From Amycolatopsis lurida (GTDB lineage Bacteria > Actinomycetota > Actinomycetes > Mycobacteriales > Pseudonocardiaceae), in contig NZ_FNTA01000004.1 of NCBI RefSeq assembly GCF_900105055.1, forward strand, positions 7,161,501-7,225,500: 64,000 bases of DNA, in the 5' to 3' direction. Shown in pieces: positions 16,291-24,604 of this stretch. Numbering within the stretch: the first letter of the stretch is position 1; each line of letters opens with the position of its first letter. The translations under genes and the position numbers were made by a program. The notes below the pieces were generated by a model that was not told the origin of the DNA, did not search any database, and was given only the letters and a program-made list of their open reading frames with translations.

Positions 16291-16914
16291 ATGGCCGACA
16301 AACGCGGTAGCCGTGTCGCCGACCGGACTGATGCCATCATGCGGACCACGCTGGAACTCGGGCAGGAGGTGGGATACGCCAAACTCAGCATCGAGGCGGT
16401 CGCGGCGCGCGCCGGAGCCGGCAAGCACACGATCTATCGCCGATGGCCGTCCAAGGGCGCCTTGTTCCTCGACTCTCTGCTGTCGCTGAACGAGCCCGAA
16501 CTGAACTATCCGGACACCGGCGACATCGAAGCCGACCTGCGCGAGCAGATCCACGCGGCCGTCGATCTGCTGAGCAAACCGCCGCTCGGGCCGCTGTATC
16601 AGGCTTTGCTGGTCGAGGCCCAGCAAGATCCTCAAGTCGCGGAGGCGTTGAACGAACGTTTCATCGGCCCGCAGGAAGAGAAGACGATCGCTCGCTTGCG
16701 GAAGGCTCGCGACCAGGGGCAACTGTCCAGTGACTTCGACCTGAGCCTGGCGATGGCCCTCCTGTCCGGCCCCTTCTATTTCCAGGTGTTGATCGCCCGG
16801 CAACCGCTGACCTACGAGTACGTCGACCGCGTGATCGAGGCGGTTTTCGCCGGGATCGGATCGAAGGCTCCGACGACTGACGGCGGCCGGGACCGCGGCC
16901 GTCGTCGCCGGTGA
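16291..16914 (+). CDS. TetR/AcrR-family transcriptional regulator
   Basis: 207 aa. The N-terminal TetR helix-turn-helix (IMRTTLELGQEVGYAKLSIEAVAARAGAGKHTIYRRWPSKGALFLDSL, residues about 16-60) is followed by an all-helical ligand domain (ADLREQIHAAVDLLSKPPLGPLYQALLVEAQQDP). It is divergent from the ABC exporter pair with two matching palindromes between them, so it is almost certainly their repressor. The C-terminal DGGRDRGRRRR tail is basic and probably disordered. Confidence 0.93.
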   Translation: MADKRGSRVADRTDAIMRTTLELGQEVGYAKLSIEAVAARAGAGKHTIYRRWPSKGALFLDSLLSLNEPELNYPDTGDIEADLREQIHAAVDLLSKPPLGPLYQALLVEAQQDPQVAEALNERFIGPQEEKTIARLRKARDQGQLSSDFDLSLAMALLSGPFYFQVLIARQPLTYEYVDRVIEAVFAGIGSKAPTTDGGRDRGRRRR

Positions 16915-16916
16915 CG

Positions 16917-17240
16917 TCACCGCCAGGCGCGCCGCTTGCCGCTCGAGGTCGAACCCGGGAGATCTACGTACGCCTGTGAGGGCCGTAAAGCGGGGTCTCT
17001 GCCTTGGCGAGCAACTGTCGGTTCGTAGCCGAACCGGAGCGTGCGTCCGTCGAAGTCCGTCTGCTCGATCAGTCGACCGGCCGGGTCGTAGCGGTAGGTC
17101 CACGTCTGACCGAGCGGGTTGGTGACCGTGAGGGGGCGCAGCTCGGTGCCCTCCGCGTCGTAGGCGCGGGTCTCGTGCACCCCGGAGGGCCGCACCCGCA
17201 ACCGTTCGTGGCCGTCGACCGTCCAGCCGAGCGCGGCGCA
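16917..17240 (-). pseudogene. RHS/YD-repeat protein fragment
   Basis: The minus-strand frame reads GWTVDGHERLRVRPSGVHETRAYDAEG, then TVTNPLGQTWTYRYDPAGRLIEQTDFDGRTLRFGYE, which is two YD-type repeats of Rhs/polymorphic-toxin proteins. These proteins are normally over 1000 aa, so this is a short internal piece. The sequence becomes nonsense after FGYEPTV, and the upstream part is replaced by the small gene ending at 17253. It is likely debris of a toxin cassette. Confidence 0.75.
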
Positions 17241-17252
17241 GAGTGGTGCCGG

Positions 17253-17636
17253 TCAGCGGGTCGGGTCGGCGAGCTGCGGCCGGAGTGGCTTCCGGGGATC
17301 GGGCCAGGCTTCGGCTTCCGCGGTGAGAGCGGTGGCGATGTCGATCCGTCCGGTGCGGACCTGCCATGCCAATGAGTCGGGCTGTGGCTCCATCAGCAGC
17401 CAGCCTGTTACGGATTCGTCGTCGTAGCAAGGGACTTCGGCGTCGCCGATGCCCAAGGCGTCGAAATACTCGCGTGCGGGCCAGGTTTCGGGAACCCATC
17501 TTCGGGCCCAGCGCACGACGATCCGGGCAAGGTCGTTACGGCTGTCCGCCGGATGGATGAGACGGTCACCGGTCGTGCAGACCAGTCGCGGCGTATACGC
17601 CGCGCCCAAAGGCGCGGCCACAAGATGGTTGTTCAC
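17253..17636 (-). CDS. Conserved small protein of unknown function (paralogue of 45594-45935)
   Basis: 127 aa from GTG 17636, chosen because GGGGGA lies 3 bases upstream. The protein shares most residues with the product at 45594-45935 (APLGA, RLVCTTGDRLIHPAD, LARIVVRW, RWVPETWPAREYFDALGIGD, DSLAWQVRTGRIDIATALTAEAEAWPD). There is no signal peptide or membrane helix. I do not recognise the family. Both copies neighbour pairs of chaplin/rodlin-like genes, so a link to that system is plausible. The Rhs fragment just downstream raises the alternative of an orphan immunity protein. Confidence 0.75.
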   Translation of the reverse strand: MNNHLVAAPLGAAYTPRLVCTTGDRLIHPADSRNDLARIVVRWARRWVPETWPAREYFDALGIGDAEVPCYDDESVTGWLLMEPQPDSLAWQVRTGRIDIATALTAEAEAWPDPRKPLRPQLADPTR

Positions 17637-18082
17637 TATTCCCCCGGCTCGGCGAAGCGAGCCTCGTCTTCGTGTGCTGGGCACAGAACTGTGCGTAAAC
17701 GGAAGGACGGACTTGTCTCGCTCGCTTCCATGGCTCTTTTTTGAACCGGCTGGGAGCATAGGGCAGGTTCGGAAGGGTGCGGAACCCCCTTTGTGGAAAA
17801 AGGGTGCGGATACGCGAGCTTCCGTCTTATGGGTGTACTGCGGCCGAATGCCGAAACGCTTTGTTTACCCGCGGCTTGCGGAGATGAAACATCGCGAACG
17901 GGTGAAGAAAAGAGGGCGTTGGGGTACCTCGTCGACACGCACCGTCACCAGAGGCCGCGCCGTACCGCTATCGAGCGTGTGCGTGAAGAGGTAAGGATGC
18001 TGACGGTGAGTTCGTCCGCGCGTGAGAAGGAGCGACGAGAACAGGAAACTTCCCGCGGTACCGGTATTCGAAAGCGCGGAAG
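17637..18082. other. Intergenic stretch between two minus-strand genes
   Basis: Contains an A/T-richer hairpin-like stretch near 17785-17812 (CCCCTTTGTGGAAAAAGGGTG). Near 17880-17905 a segment (AAACATCGCGAACGGGTGA) resembles one at about 46773-46791 (AAACATCACTAACGGGTGA). No gene recognised. Confidence 0.4.
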
Positions 18083-18652
18083 CTAAGTGATCAAATTCTT
18101 GCGCATCGCCTGCCCGACGGCATGCGCGCGATCGGTCGCGGCAAGCTTTCTGAAAAGCCGCTGCGCATGGGTTTTCACGGTGTCCTCCGCGAGGTGGAGG
18201 TCACTGCCGATCTCGTTGTTCGTCTTCCCGAGGCTGATCCCGCGCAGGACCTCGATCTCCCTTTTGGACAACGCCGGAACTTGCTCAGTTGTCTCGCGGG
18301 GCTTGGGCAGAGAGAAGGAGCCGGTACCGCTCGCTTCGCAGGCGAGGAAGGCGGCGGCTCCCCTGCGGATCGCCTCGGTCGCGACGGCGGACAGTTCCGG
18401 CGCACCGAACACCACGACCGCCGTCTCCGCCTGAAGCTTCACCAGCGTGTCGATCGTCTCCGCCAGCGCGTCCGGCCGGACGCGGGCGCTCAAGAAGACC
18501 GTGCCCGCGGGCAGCATGCGGAACTTGGTGATCAATTCCGCGCTGGTGGCGGCGGAATCCACGCGCCGGATCCCCGGGGCGTTGGCCAGCAAACGAACCA
18601 TACGCTCACGGGGTTCGCGCCGGCCGTCCAAGACAAGGGCATTCATCGCCAT
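18083..18652 (-). CDS. LuxR-type regulator with degenerate receiver domain
   Basis: 189 aa from ATG 18652 (GGAGGG 4 bases upstream). The C-terminus is a clear LuxR/NarL helix-turn-helix (LSKREIEVLRGISLGKTNNEIGSDLHLAEDTVKTHAQRLFRKL). The N-terminal ~110 residues follow a response-regulator alpha/beta pattern (MNALVLDGRREPRERMVRLLANAPGI), but the position of the phospho-acceptor aspartate reads TVFLSARVRPD, so it appears non-phosphorylatable. No sensor kinase is adjacent. It is divergent from the two-cysteine protein gene at 19176, which it may control. Confidence 0.85.
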   Translation of the reverse strand: MAMNALVLDGRREPRERMVRLLANAPGIRRVDSAATSAELITKFRMLPAGTVFLSARVRPDALAETIDTLVKLQAETAVVVFGAPELSAVATEAIRRGAAAFLACEASGTGSFSLPKPRETTEQVPALSKREIEVLRGISLGKTNNEIGSDLHLAEDTVKTHAQRLFRKLAATDRAHAVGQAMRKNLIT

Positions 18653-19006
18653 GCCCTCCATGGGGCTGAGTGTCGATTCGCAAAGGGGGTTCGCGGCAAC
18701 CTCGACCGTTGGAGGTGCGGCGTTCGATCGCAGAGTACACACGCGGAAATCGGGTGACCCGAAAGGTCTTGCGGCAGCGAACAGGTTCTGCCTGGTCAGC
18801 GGGGTGGGAGGCGATCGGTACCGTTCGGGGTTCCGGCGCGCGAAGTAGAGGCAGGTGATCCTACCGAGTGACGGGGCCGCAGGTTCGTGCGTCGCGAGAG
18901 GCCTCTTTCGGTGTAATTCCACGGTTTCCGGCCGGAGAGAGTTGCCGAAGTTCGCCAGGCAGGAGGGCGCCCGGCGGAAGACTCGCTTGGGGCGCCGGGA
19001 AAGCGC
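18653..19006. other. Divergent promoter region of LuxR gene and surface-protein pair
   Basis: No gene is recognised. The region must contain the LuxR promoter and upstream elements of the 19176 transcript. Open frames here are shadows with no family pattern. Confidence 0.4.
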
Positions 19007-19100
19007 GTAACTCGATCGGGCCACTCGCGTCGTGCTCAGGGCGTCGCGGTACCTACACGATGGTGGCACGACGTGGAAAAGAGCCTTCGCTGTCAGTACT
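19007..19100 (+). promoter_or_regulatory. Conserved upstream block of two-cysteine gene copy A1
   Basis: About 95 bases are nearly shared with the complement of 45360-45458 (common: TAAC.CGATCGGGCCAC, CGCGGTACC.ACACGATGG, TCAGTAC.TTTT). The core CGATGGTGGCAC at 19058-19069 recurs before copy A2 and before the gene at 43569. Conservation of non-coding sequence at this level suggests promoter and regulator sites. Confidence 0.65.
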
Positions 19101-19175
19101 TTTCCCTCGGCGCAGGGCAAACCCACCGGTACCGCCCTGCTGTCCGACGAGAACGTCGAATCAAGGAGCTCACAA

Positions 19176-19532
19176 ATGTTGAAGAAGATCGGTTTCGTCG
19201 CGGCCACGGTCGCCGCCGGAGCCTTCATCGGTGGCGGTGTCGCCTCCGCCGACACCCCGGACGACTACTACCACGATTACGGCTACGACCACAGCGGTCA
19301 GGTCGGTTTGGTCAACCTGAACAACATCGACGCGCTGCACAACGTCAACGGCACGCTCGGTGTGTGCGGCAACGACGTGAACGTGCTGGGCGTCCAGGTG
19401 CCGATCCGCGACTCGCTCAACGGCATCGGCGTGCCGGTCCTGTCGCCGGGTGCGCACGAGGCCGAGGGAGACTCGCCGTACAACTGCGCCTCGGGTGGCA
19501 TCACTGACGGCGGCACGGTGCAGGACAACTGA
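19176..19532 (+). CDS. Chaplin/rodlin-like small secreted two-cysteine protein (A1)
   Basis: 118 aa with signal peptide MLKKIGFVAATVAAGAFIGGGVASA. The mature part has an acidic/Tyr N-terminus (DTPDDYYHDYGYDHSG), then QVGLVNLNNIDALHNVN, the core GVCGNDVNVLGVQVPIRD and the end SPYNCASGGITDGGTVQDN. Cys64 and Cys104 are 40 apart, a spacing kept in all five copies in this window. The core resembles chaplins (VCGNxVNVxG...C) and, loosely, rodlins, which are amyloid-forming aerial-hypha proteins of streptomycetes, but it is not a standard chaplin. An AAGGAG site precedes the ATG. It is followed after 110 bases by paralogue B1. A surface-coat role is inferred. Confidence 0.85.
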   Translation: MLKKIGFVAATVAAGAFIGGGVASADTPDDYYHDYGYDHSGQVGLVNLNNIDALHNVNGTLGVCGNDVNVLGVQVPIRDSLNGIGVPVLSPGAHEAEGDSPYNCASGGITDGGTVQDN

Positions 19533-19642
19533 CCTTCCCGTCGTCAGCACGACCGACACCACCGGACGCGGCGCAAGGTGCCGCCGGTCCACAACCCTCA
19601 CCCGCCGACCCGTTCGGCGAGGTACTACTAGGAGTCTTTTCA

Positions 19643-19984
19643 GTGATCAAGCAACTCGGATTCGTTGCCACCGCTCTCGCCGCCGGAATGGCGATCGCCG
19701 GCGGATCCGCTTCCGCCGCCGTCGCCGACCAGCCGATCGACCACAACGGCCAGCTCGGGCTCGGCAACATCCAGAACGTCGACGCGGTCCACAACCTCAA
19801 CGTCGTCGGCGGCGTCTGCGACAACAACGTGAACGTGCTCGGCGTCCAGGTTCCCGTCCGTGACGTCGCCGAGGGCATCGCCGTCCCCGTGCTTTCGCCC
19901 GGCGAAACCGAGGCCGAGGGTGCCACCCCCGACAACTGCGCCGGCGGCATCATCGAAGACGGCGGGACCGTCCAAGGAAACTGA
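19643..19984 (+). CDS. Chaplin/rodlin-like small secreted two-cysteine protein (B1)
   Basis: 113 aa from GTG 19643 (TAGGAG 8 bases upstream). Signal peptide MIKQLGFVATALAAGMAIAGGSASA. The mature sequence follows the family pattern: GQLGLGNIQNVDAVHNLNVVGGVCDNNVNVLGVQVPVRD, VPVLSPGETEAEGATPDNC, GGTVQGN. Cys59 and Cys99 keep the 40-residue spacing. It differs from the A-type in its N-terminus and in VPVRD; its closest relative is the gene at 44279-44629. Probably cotranscribed with A1, ending at the hairpin at 20001. Confidence 0.85.
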   Translation: MIKQLGFVATALAAGMAIAGGSASAAVADQPIDHNGQLGLGNIQNVDAVHNLNVVGGVCDNNVNVLGVQVPVRDVAEGIAVPVLSPGETEAEGATPDNCAGGIIEDGGTVQGN

Positions 19985-20000
19985 CCGACCCCGTCGTACG

Positions 20001-20034
20001 GCCGCCGCGTGGAACCTCTCCGCGCGGCGGCTTT
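20001..20034. terminator. Hairpin terminator after A1-B1 pair
   Basis: GCCGCCGCG (20001-20009) pairs with CGCGGCGGC (20023-20031), followed by TTTCG, 16 bases past the stop of B1. A very similar GCCGCCGCGCGG hairpin follows the paralogue B2 (44229-44262). Confidence 0.75.
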
Positions 20035-20184
20035 CGTCGTGCCTCGGTCCGCTGTGGCGTGGGATGAGGCCGGGCGCCCGGCACGGTCCGGGTAGCCCGG
20101 CCCCATCGTCTCGCCGCCCCGATCGGCGACTGGAATCGATCTTGTCAGAGATCGTGATCGCCGCCAGTCGGTGACGTTCCCGCT

Positions 20185-21126
20185 TCAGTCGCAGTGTGCC
20201 TGCCCGGGGCAACTCCGGAGGAACTTGACGACGGGACCGCGAGGGAGAACTCCCGTCAGACCGGGTAAGCCGTCCGGCCATTCGATCGACAACGCCACCG
20301 ACGAGGAATTGTTGGCGTAGTTCTTCTCCGCCAGCGTGCGATCCCCGTTCACCGTGTTCACCAAGGTGTAACGGCCGGACGGCACGTGCGTGATGTCCAG
20401 CCACTGGAAATCGACGTCGTACTTGTAGTCGTCGCCGTATCCCACGGAGATCCCTTCGAGGACGTCGAGCGCGTCCGGTTCATGATGGCGGCAGTTGTTC
20501 GCGCGCAGCCGCCGGGCCAGTTCCGCGTCCGGGCCGGTGGCCCCGGGCACCCGCGCCGGTTTGACCGTGTCGGCGATGGGGAACCGATCGCCGAGACAGA
20601 AGCCGTTCTTGCGGTCGGTGACGACGACGTCGCCTTTTTTCGAGATCAGCGAGAAGTGTTCGAAGTTCATCAGGTGCCAATGCTGATGAGCCATCGCCGG
20701 TTCGTAGTAGGTGAAGGTCCGGGTCGGTCGCTGCGCGGCGGCGTAGTCGGCCGGGATGGAGCCGTCCTTGGCGTCGCGCAAGGCCTGCCGGACCGACATG
20801 CGAGGCTGCTTCACATCGTTCCGCCGTCCGTAAAGAAGCAAGGGGCCGTCGCCGACGTTCTCCTCCGAGCTGGTGAACCGGATCCTGAAGGCTTTCGCGG
20901 CGGTGGAAGGAACACAGCGGCCGTTCGGCGCCGCGGGGTCGACCACCGGGCACACGTCCCAGGCGGCGCAATCGGGCAAGGCACCGGCGAATCCGCCCGC
21001 GCATCCCGGTGGCGCTTGGCGCAGGTCGGGCAGCAGGAGGTTCGTCGACGCGTCGGAGCGGGGGACGGGCATGGTCGTGGCGGCGGCGAGTGCCACCGCC
21101 GCGAGAGCGAAGTACTTCTTGAACAA
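20185..21126 (-). CDS. Secreted lysyl oxidase-like copper enzyme
   Basis: 313 aa with signal peptide MFKKYFALAAVALAAATTMPVPRSDA. The central motif MAHQHWHLMNFEHFSL corresponds to the copper-ligand HQHYH of lysyl oxidases, and the C-terminal DVDFQWLDITHVPSGRYTLVNTVNGDRTLAEKNYANN matches the lysyl oxidase core (QWxDITxVxxGxYxLxxxVN...E.xYxNN). Eight or more cysteines fit a secreted disulfide-rich protein. Lysyl oxidases oxidise lysine side chains to aldehydes that cross-link proteins. Lying next to the small secreted proteins suggests it could cross-link surface proteins; this is inference. Confidence 0.85.
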   Translation of the reverse strand: MFKKYFALAAVALAAATTMPVPRSDASTNLLLPDLRQAPPGCAGGFAGALPDCAAWDVCPVVDPAAPNGRCVPSTAAKAFRIRFTSSEENVGDGPLLLYGRRNDVKQPRMSVRQALRDAKDGSIPADYAAAQRPTRTFTYYEPAMAHQHWHLMNFEHFSLISKKGDVVVTDRKNGFCLGDRFPIADTVKPARVPGATGPDAELARRLRANNCRHHEPDALDVLEGISVGYGDDYKYDVDFQWLDITHVPSGRYTLVNTVNGDRTLAEKNYANNSSSVALSIEWPDGLPGLTGVLPRGPVVKFLRSCPGQAHCD

Positions 21127-21284
21127 GAAAACCTCATTCCGGGTGAGCCTGGGGTCTGCTCACCCTGTTCGAGTGGGCCGTTTCCGGTGGACGGTGCGAC
21201 GGGGTCACACAATGGATTGATCGTGGCGACGCCGATGGCGACGATGGGTAGCGTGCGTGCAGGCCGAGCTGAAAGGACTTCCGT

Positions 21285-22490
21285 ATGTCGATCGCCATCG
21301 GTTTGGGCATGTCATCCGAAGAACACACGGACGTGCCCCTCCGGTCGTCGCGACAAGGGGTGGCAGGCAGCGTGGTACTCGTCTGCGGTACACGGCCGGA
21401 ACTCATCAAACTGTCGCCGTTGACCCGATATCTCGGTGACGACTGCGCGATCGTCTACACAGGACAGCACTACGACGACTCCTTGTACGCGCGTATCCGG
21501 GCGGATCTGCCTTCGTGCGGGCGATTCCGGGAACTCGGCGTCACCGCCGACGGCCGGGGCGCGCAACTCGGCAAGGCGATCGGGGCCGTCGATGAAGCCC
21601 TGGCCGACTTTTCGAGTCCGGTGGTCCTGGTCCAGGGGGACACGACCTCCGCACTCGCCGGGGCGCTGGCGGCGAACGCGCGTGAAATCCCTCTCGTGCA
21701 CATCGAAGCCGGGTTGCGCAGCCACGACCGCGCGATGCCCGAAGAGCACAACCGGGTCCTCATCGACCACCTCGCCGATCTCTGCTGTGCTCCGACCCGG
21801 CTCAATCACCGGAACCTCCTCGCCGAAAACGTGTCGCCTTCCCGGATCACGGTCACCGGCAACACCGTCGTCGAGGCGTTGTCCGCGGGCCTTCCACCCG
21901 CCACGGCCCGCGCCGAGCTCCTGAACGCCCGCGGCCTGCGGCGGGACGAGTACGTTCTCGCGACCTTCCACCGGCCGGAGAACGTCGACGACCCCGACAG
22001 GCTGGCGGAGATCCTGCGCGAACTCGGCAGGCTTCCGCTCCCGGTCGTGCTTCCTCTACATCCCCGTACGAGCCGGAGCGTGCAGCGGTTCGGTCTGTCC
22101 CGGCTTCTGATTCCCCTTCTGGTACTCGAACCTCAGGCTTACCCCTCCTTTCTCGCGCTCGCCGCCGAGTCGGCGCTCCTGATCTCCGATTCCGGCGGCA
22201 TCCAGGAAGAAGCGAGTGTGCTGAAGCGGCCGGTGGTCGTGGTCCGCCGGAGCACCGAGCGGCCGGAGATCTCGGGGGTCTTCGGCACGCTCGTACCGCC
22301 CGGACCGCGGATCGGCACGGAGACCGACCGGTGGCTGGGCGACGTGGCGGGACACCGCGAACGGCTGCGGAGCCTTCCGTCGCCGTACGGGGACGGTTCC
22401 GCTTCCCGGCGGATCGTGGAGGCGATCGAGGCGATGTTCCCGGCGGAACGCGGCTTCACGGCACCGGCTCACCGGCCCTCCGGCGGCTGA
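21285..22490 (+). CDS. wecB: UDP-N-acetylglucosamine 2-epimerase (non-hydrolysing)
   Basis: 401 aa. Family landmarks: CGTRPELIKLSPL, YTGQHYD, VLVQGDTTSALAGALAA, HIEAGLRSHDRAMPEEHNRVLIDHLADL, ITVTGNTVVEAL, FHRPENVDD, ISDSGGIQEEASVLKRPVVVVRRSTERPE. The enzyme interconverts UDP-GlcNAc and UDP-ManNAc in the cytoplasm. The start (ATG 21285, or 21309 MSSEEH) is not certain, as the first 25 residues are not conserved. No UDP-ManNAc dehydrogenase is nearby, so ManNAc itself may enter the polysaccharide. Its 3' end overlaps the convergent oxidoreductase gene by 35 bases. Confidence 0.92.
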   Translation: MSIAIGLGMSSEEHTDVPLRSSRQGVAGSVVLVCGTRPELIKLSPLTRYLGDDCAIVYTGQHYDDSLYARIRADLPSCGRFRELGVTADGRGAQLGKAIGAVDEALADFSSPVVLVQGDTTSALAGALAANAREIPLVHIEAGLRSHDRAMPEEHNRVLIDHLADLCCAPTRLNHRNLLAENVSPSRITVTGNTVVEALSAGLPPATARAELLNARGLRRDEYVLATFHRPENVDDPDRLAEILRELGRLPLPVVLPLHPRTSRSVQRFGLSRLLIPLLVLEPQAYPSFLALAAESALLISDSGGIQEEASVLKRPVVVVRRSTERPEISGVFGTLVPPGPRIGTETDRWLGDVAGHRERLRSLPSPYGDGSASRRIVEAIEAMFPAERGFTAPAHRPSGG

Positions 22491-23781
22491 GCTCGCCGAG
22501 AAGCCCGTCGGCCACGTGGTTCGCGAGTTTGACGCTCGAGTTCCAGCTCGTGACATCCGGATACACGTGGGCGGTGGTAGCCAGGAGCAGGCGCGTGCCG
22601 GGTACCGCCACCGGTGGCCGGGCGGACAGGTATCCGAGGGGATACACCGGTTCGACGAACGGTGCCTTGAACACCCGCACGGACTCGATGTCCTCCGCGC
22701 GAAGTTCGGGGAAGAGTTCCCTGAGCTGAACCGTCCACCGGGTGGCGATCCGGTCCGGCTCGTCGCGGTAAAGGCGCGACGAACGGTCGGTGTAGCGCAT
22801 GACGTAGACGAGATGCGCGCCTCCGTGTACTTCGGTACCCGTAAGCGAGGACATCTCCACCACGCCGTCGAATTCCGTACCCGAGCGCAGGATCGGCGTC
22901 CAATAGTGCCCGCTCAGCCGTCGGCGCAGGAAGTACACGCCCGTGACCACACCCTGGTAGCGGAGATCGCTCGCCGGCAAGCACTGCGCGAGGTCGGCGT
23001 CGGCGAGCCGGCGCAATTGCGGCAGCGGCACGGTCGACACCACGTCGTCCACTTCGAGTACGGTACCGTCCGCCAAAGTGAGAGAGCATCCCTCGGCGGT
23101 GCTGTGCAACCGATGGACCGGCGACGACGTACGGATCGTCGCCCCCGCGTCCTCGATCGCCACCCGCAGCGCGTCGATGATCGCCTTGTAACCGCCTTCC
23201 GGGTAACCACGCGTCGCGACATTGCGTTCACGCCCGAGCCGCTGCCACAGATACAGGGCAGGGACGTCGCCGAAGGACGGCCCGAACTTCGAGCCGAACA
23301 TCGGAGCGAAGAACTCTTCCCAGATGTGGCTGCCGTAGAGCCTGCGGAGCCAGTCCTCGGTGCGGAGCATGTCGAGGTCCCGACCTGCTCCCAAGTGCCG
23401 TAAGAGCAAGGACACGGCACCGAAGCGGACTCGCTCGTGAACGCGCAACGGCGTGAACCGCATCAGGTCGAGAGGGGAGTTGAACCGGTGACGGCGGGAG
23501 CCGACGATCATGCCCATCGTCGTCTTCCGCCAGTGCACGGCGTCACCCAGGCCGACGTCGTCCAACAGGGCGAGGAGATCGTCGTCCGTCGGCATGACGC
23601 AGTGGTAGAACCGTTCCACCGCCTGATCTCCGTACGTGAAGAAGGTCCCCAGGCCGCCGAGCTGCTCACTGGCTTCCAGCAGGGTGACGCGGACCCCGTC
23701 GCGGGCGAGCCGGTGCGCCGTGGCCAGGCCACAGATCCCGCCTCCGATAACCGCGGTGTGCGGGGAATACGTGGTCGTCAC
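22456..23781 (-). CDS. FAD-dependent amine-oxidase/protoporphyrinogen-oxidase-like protein
   Basis: 441 aa from GTG 23781. N-terminal FAD-binding Rossmann motif VIGGGICGLATAHRLARDGVRVTLLEASEQLGGLGTFF (residues about 10-48), an internal WEEFFAPMFGSKFG block typical of members in polysaccharide clusters, and a C-terminal FAD-contact block GTRLLLATTAHVYPD. It is 7 bases after the GT2 gene on the same strand, a pairing common in exopolysaccharide loci, where such proteins are thought to modify nucleotide- or lipid-linked sugars. The exact reaction is unknown. Confidence 0.85.
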   Translation of the reverse strand: MTTTYSPHTAVIGGGICGLATAHRLARDGVRVTLLEASEQLGGLGTFFTYGDQAVERFYHCVMPTDDDLLALLDDVGLGDAVHWRKTTMGMIVGSRRHRFNSPLDLMRFTPLRVHERVRFGAVSLLLRHLGAGRDLDMLRTEDWLRRLYGSHIWEEFFAPMFGSKFGPSFGDVPALYLWQRLGRERNVATRGYPEGGYKAIIDALRVAIEDAGATIRTSSPVHRLHSTAEGCSLTLADGTVLEVDDVVSTVPLPQLRRLADADLAQCLPASDLRYQGVVTGVYFLRRRLSGHYWTPILRSGTEFDGVVEMSSLTGTEVHGGAHLVYVMRYTDRSSRLYRDEPDRIATRWTVQLRELFPELRAEDIESVRVFKAPFVEPVYPLGYLSARPPVAVPGTRLLLATTAHVYPDVTSWNSSVKLANHVADGLLGELSRRRAGEPVP

Positions 23782-23788
23782 CGGCGGA

Positions 23789-24604
23789 TCACAGCTTCCG
23801 GTACGGGGCCGGGCTGAGCCGGTCGCGGACGAGTAATTTCAGGTACTGCACGAGGGTGCGCCGGAGTTTCAGCTTGCTCGGCCCCTGCTTGCGGTCGTAG
23901 CACAGCACGAGCGGGATCTCCTTGATCACCGGACCGCAGTGGCGGAGTTTCAGCAGAAGTTCCACCATGCAAGCGAAACCCTGTTCCTCGATGAGCCGGT
24001 CACCCCAGTGCGCCGAAGCCCTCGCCAGCAGCGAGGCGCGATACGCGCGATAGCCACTGGTGAAGTCGCGGACCCCCTCGACGGCCAGCGCGTGCTGGAA
24101 CAACCGGGCGGCGCCGCGGGAAAGCAGCCGCCTGACCGGCGGCGCGGTCCGGTCGTCGCCGCCCGGCACGAAACGTGAGCAGATCGCGACATCCGCCCCG
24201 GCCACGATCTCTTCGCGCAATCGGCGGATCAGGCCGGGATCGTGCGTGTCGTCGGCGTCCATCACGACGATGATGTCGTCGGTGCCGGATTCCTCCAGTG
24301 CGGCGCGAAGACCGGATTGCACGGCGCGCCCCAGGCCCAGATTGACGTCGTGCCGGACGACGCGTACCTCGAGCCCCCCGTAGCCGGATCCGGCCACCGT
24401 CGCGGAGCGGTCGGACGAACCGTCGTCGACCACCCAGACGGTGAGCCGCTCGGTGAGCGCGGTCTCGGCGAGGCGTTCCAGTAATACCGGCAAGGCCTTC
24501 TCTTCGTTGAACGCGGGCAGGACCACATGCGCCCGGCCGCCCGTCCGCACCTCTCCGCGGTCAAGGTCCGCCCTCGTGGCCAGGACGGTTTCATTCACTG
24601 CCAC
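23789..24604 (-). CDS. Glycosyltransferase family 2 (DPM1/GtrB-like)
   Basis: 271 aa from GTG 24604 (AAGGGGAA upstream; GTG 24598 also possible). GT-A motifs: HVVLPAFNEEKALPVLLERLAE, VVDDGSSDRSATVA, LGLGRAVQSGLRAAL, and VVMDADDTHDPGLIRRL with the metal-binding aspartates. SGYRAYRASLL and EIPLVLCYDRKQGPSKL are typical of dolichol/polyprenyl-phosphate mannose synthase-like enzymes, but the C-terminal membrane helices of GtrB are absent. It probably transfers a hexose to polyprenyl phosphate or the growing repeat unit. It is followed by the FAD enzyme. Confidence 0.9.
   Translation of the reverse strand: MAVNETVLATRADLDRGEVRTGGRAHVVLPAFNEEKALPVLLERLAETALTERLTVWVVDDGSSDRSATVAGSGYGGLEVRVVRHDVNLGLGRAVQSGLRAALEESGTDDIIVVMDADDTHDPGLIRRLREEIVAGADVAICSRFVPGGDDRTAPPVRRLLSRGAARLFQHALAVEGVRDFTSGYRAYRASLLARASAHWGDRLIEEQGFACMVELLLKLRHCGPVIKEIPLVLCYDRKQGPSKLKLRRTLVQYLKLLVRDRLSPAPYRKL

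Noticed and set aside
19176..19984. Calling the two-cysteine proteins standard chaplins or rodlins
   Set aside because: The core is only similar; spacing and flanking motifs differ from both families, so only 'chaplin/rodlin-like' is justified.
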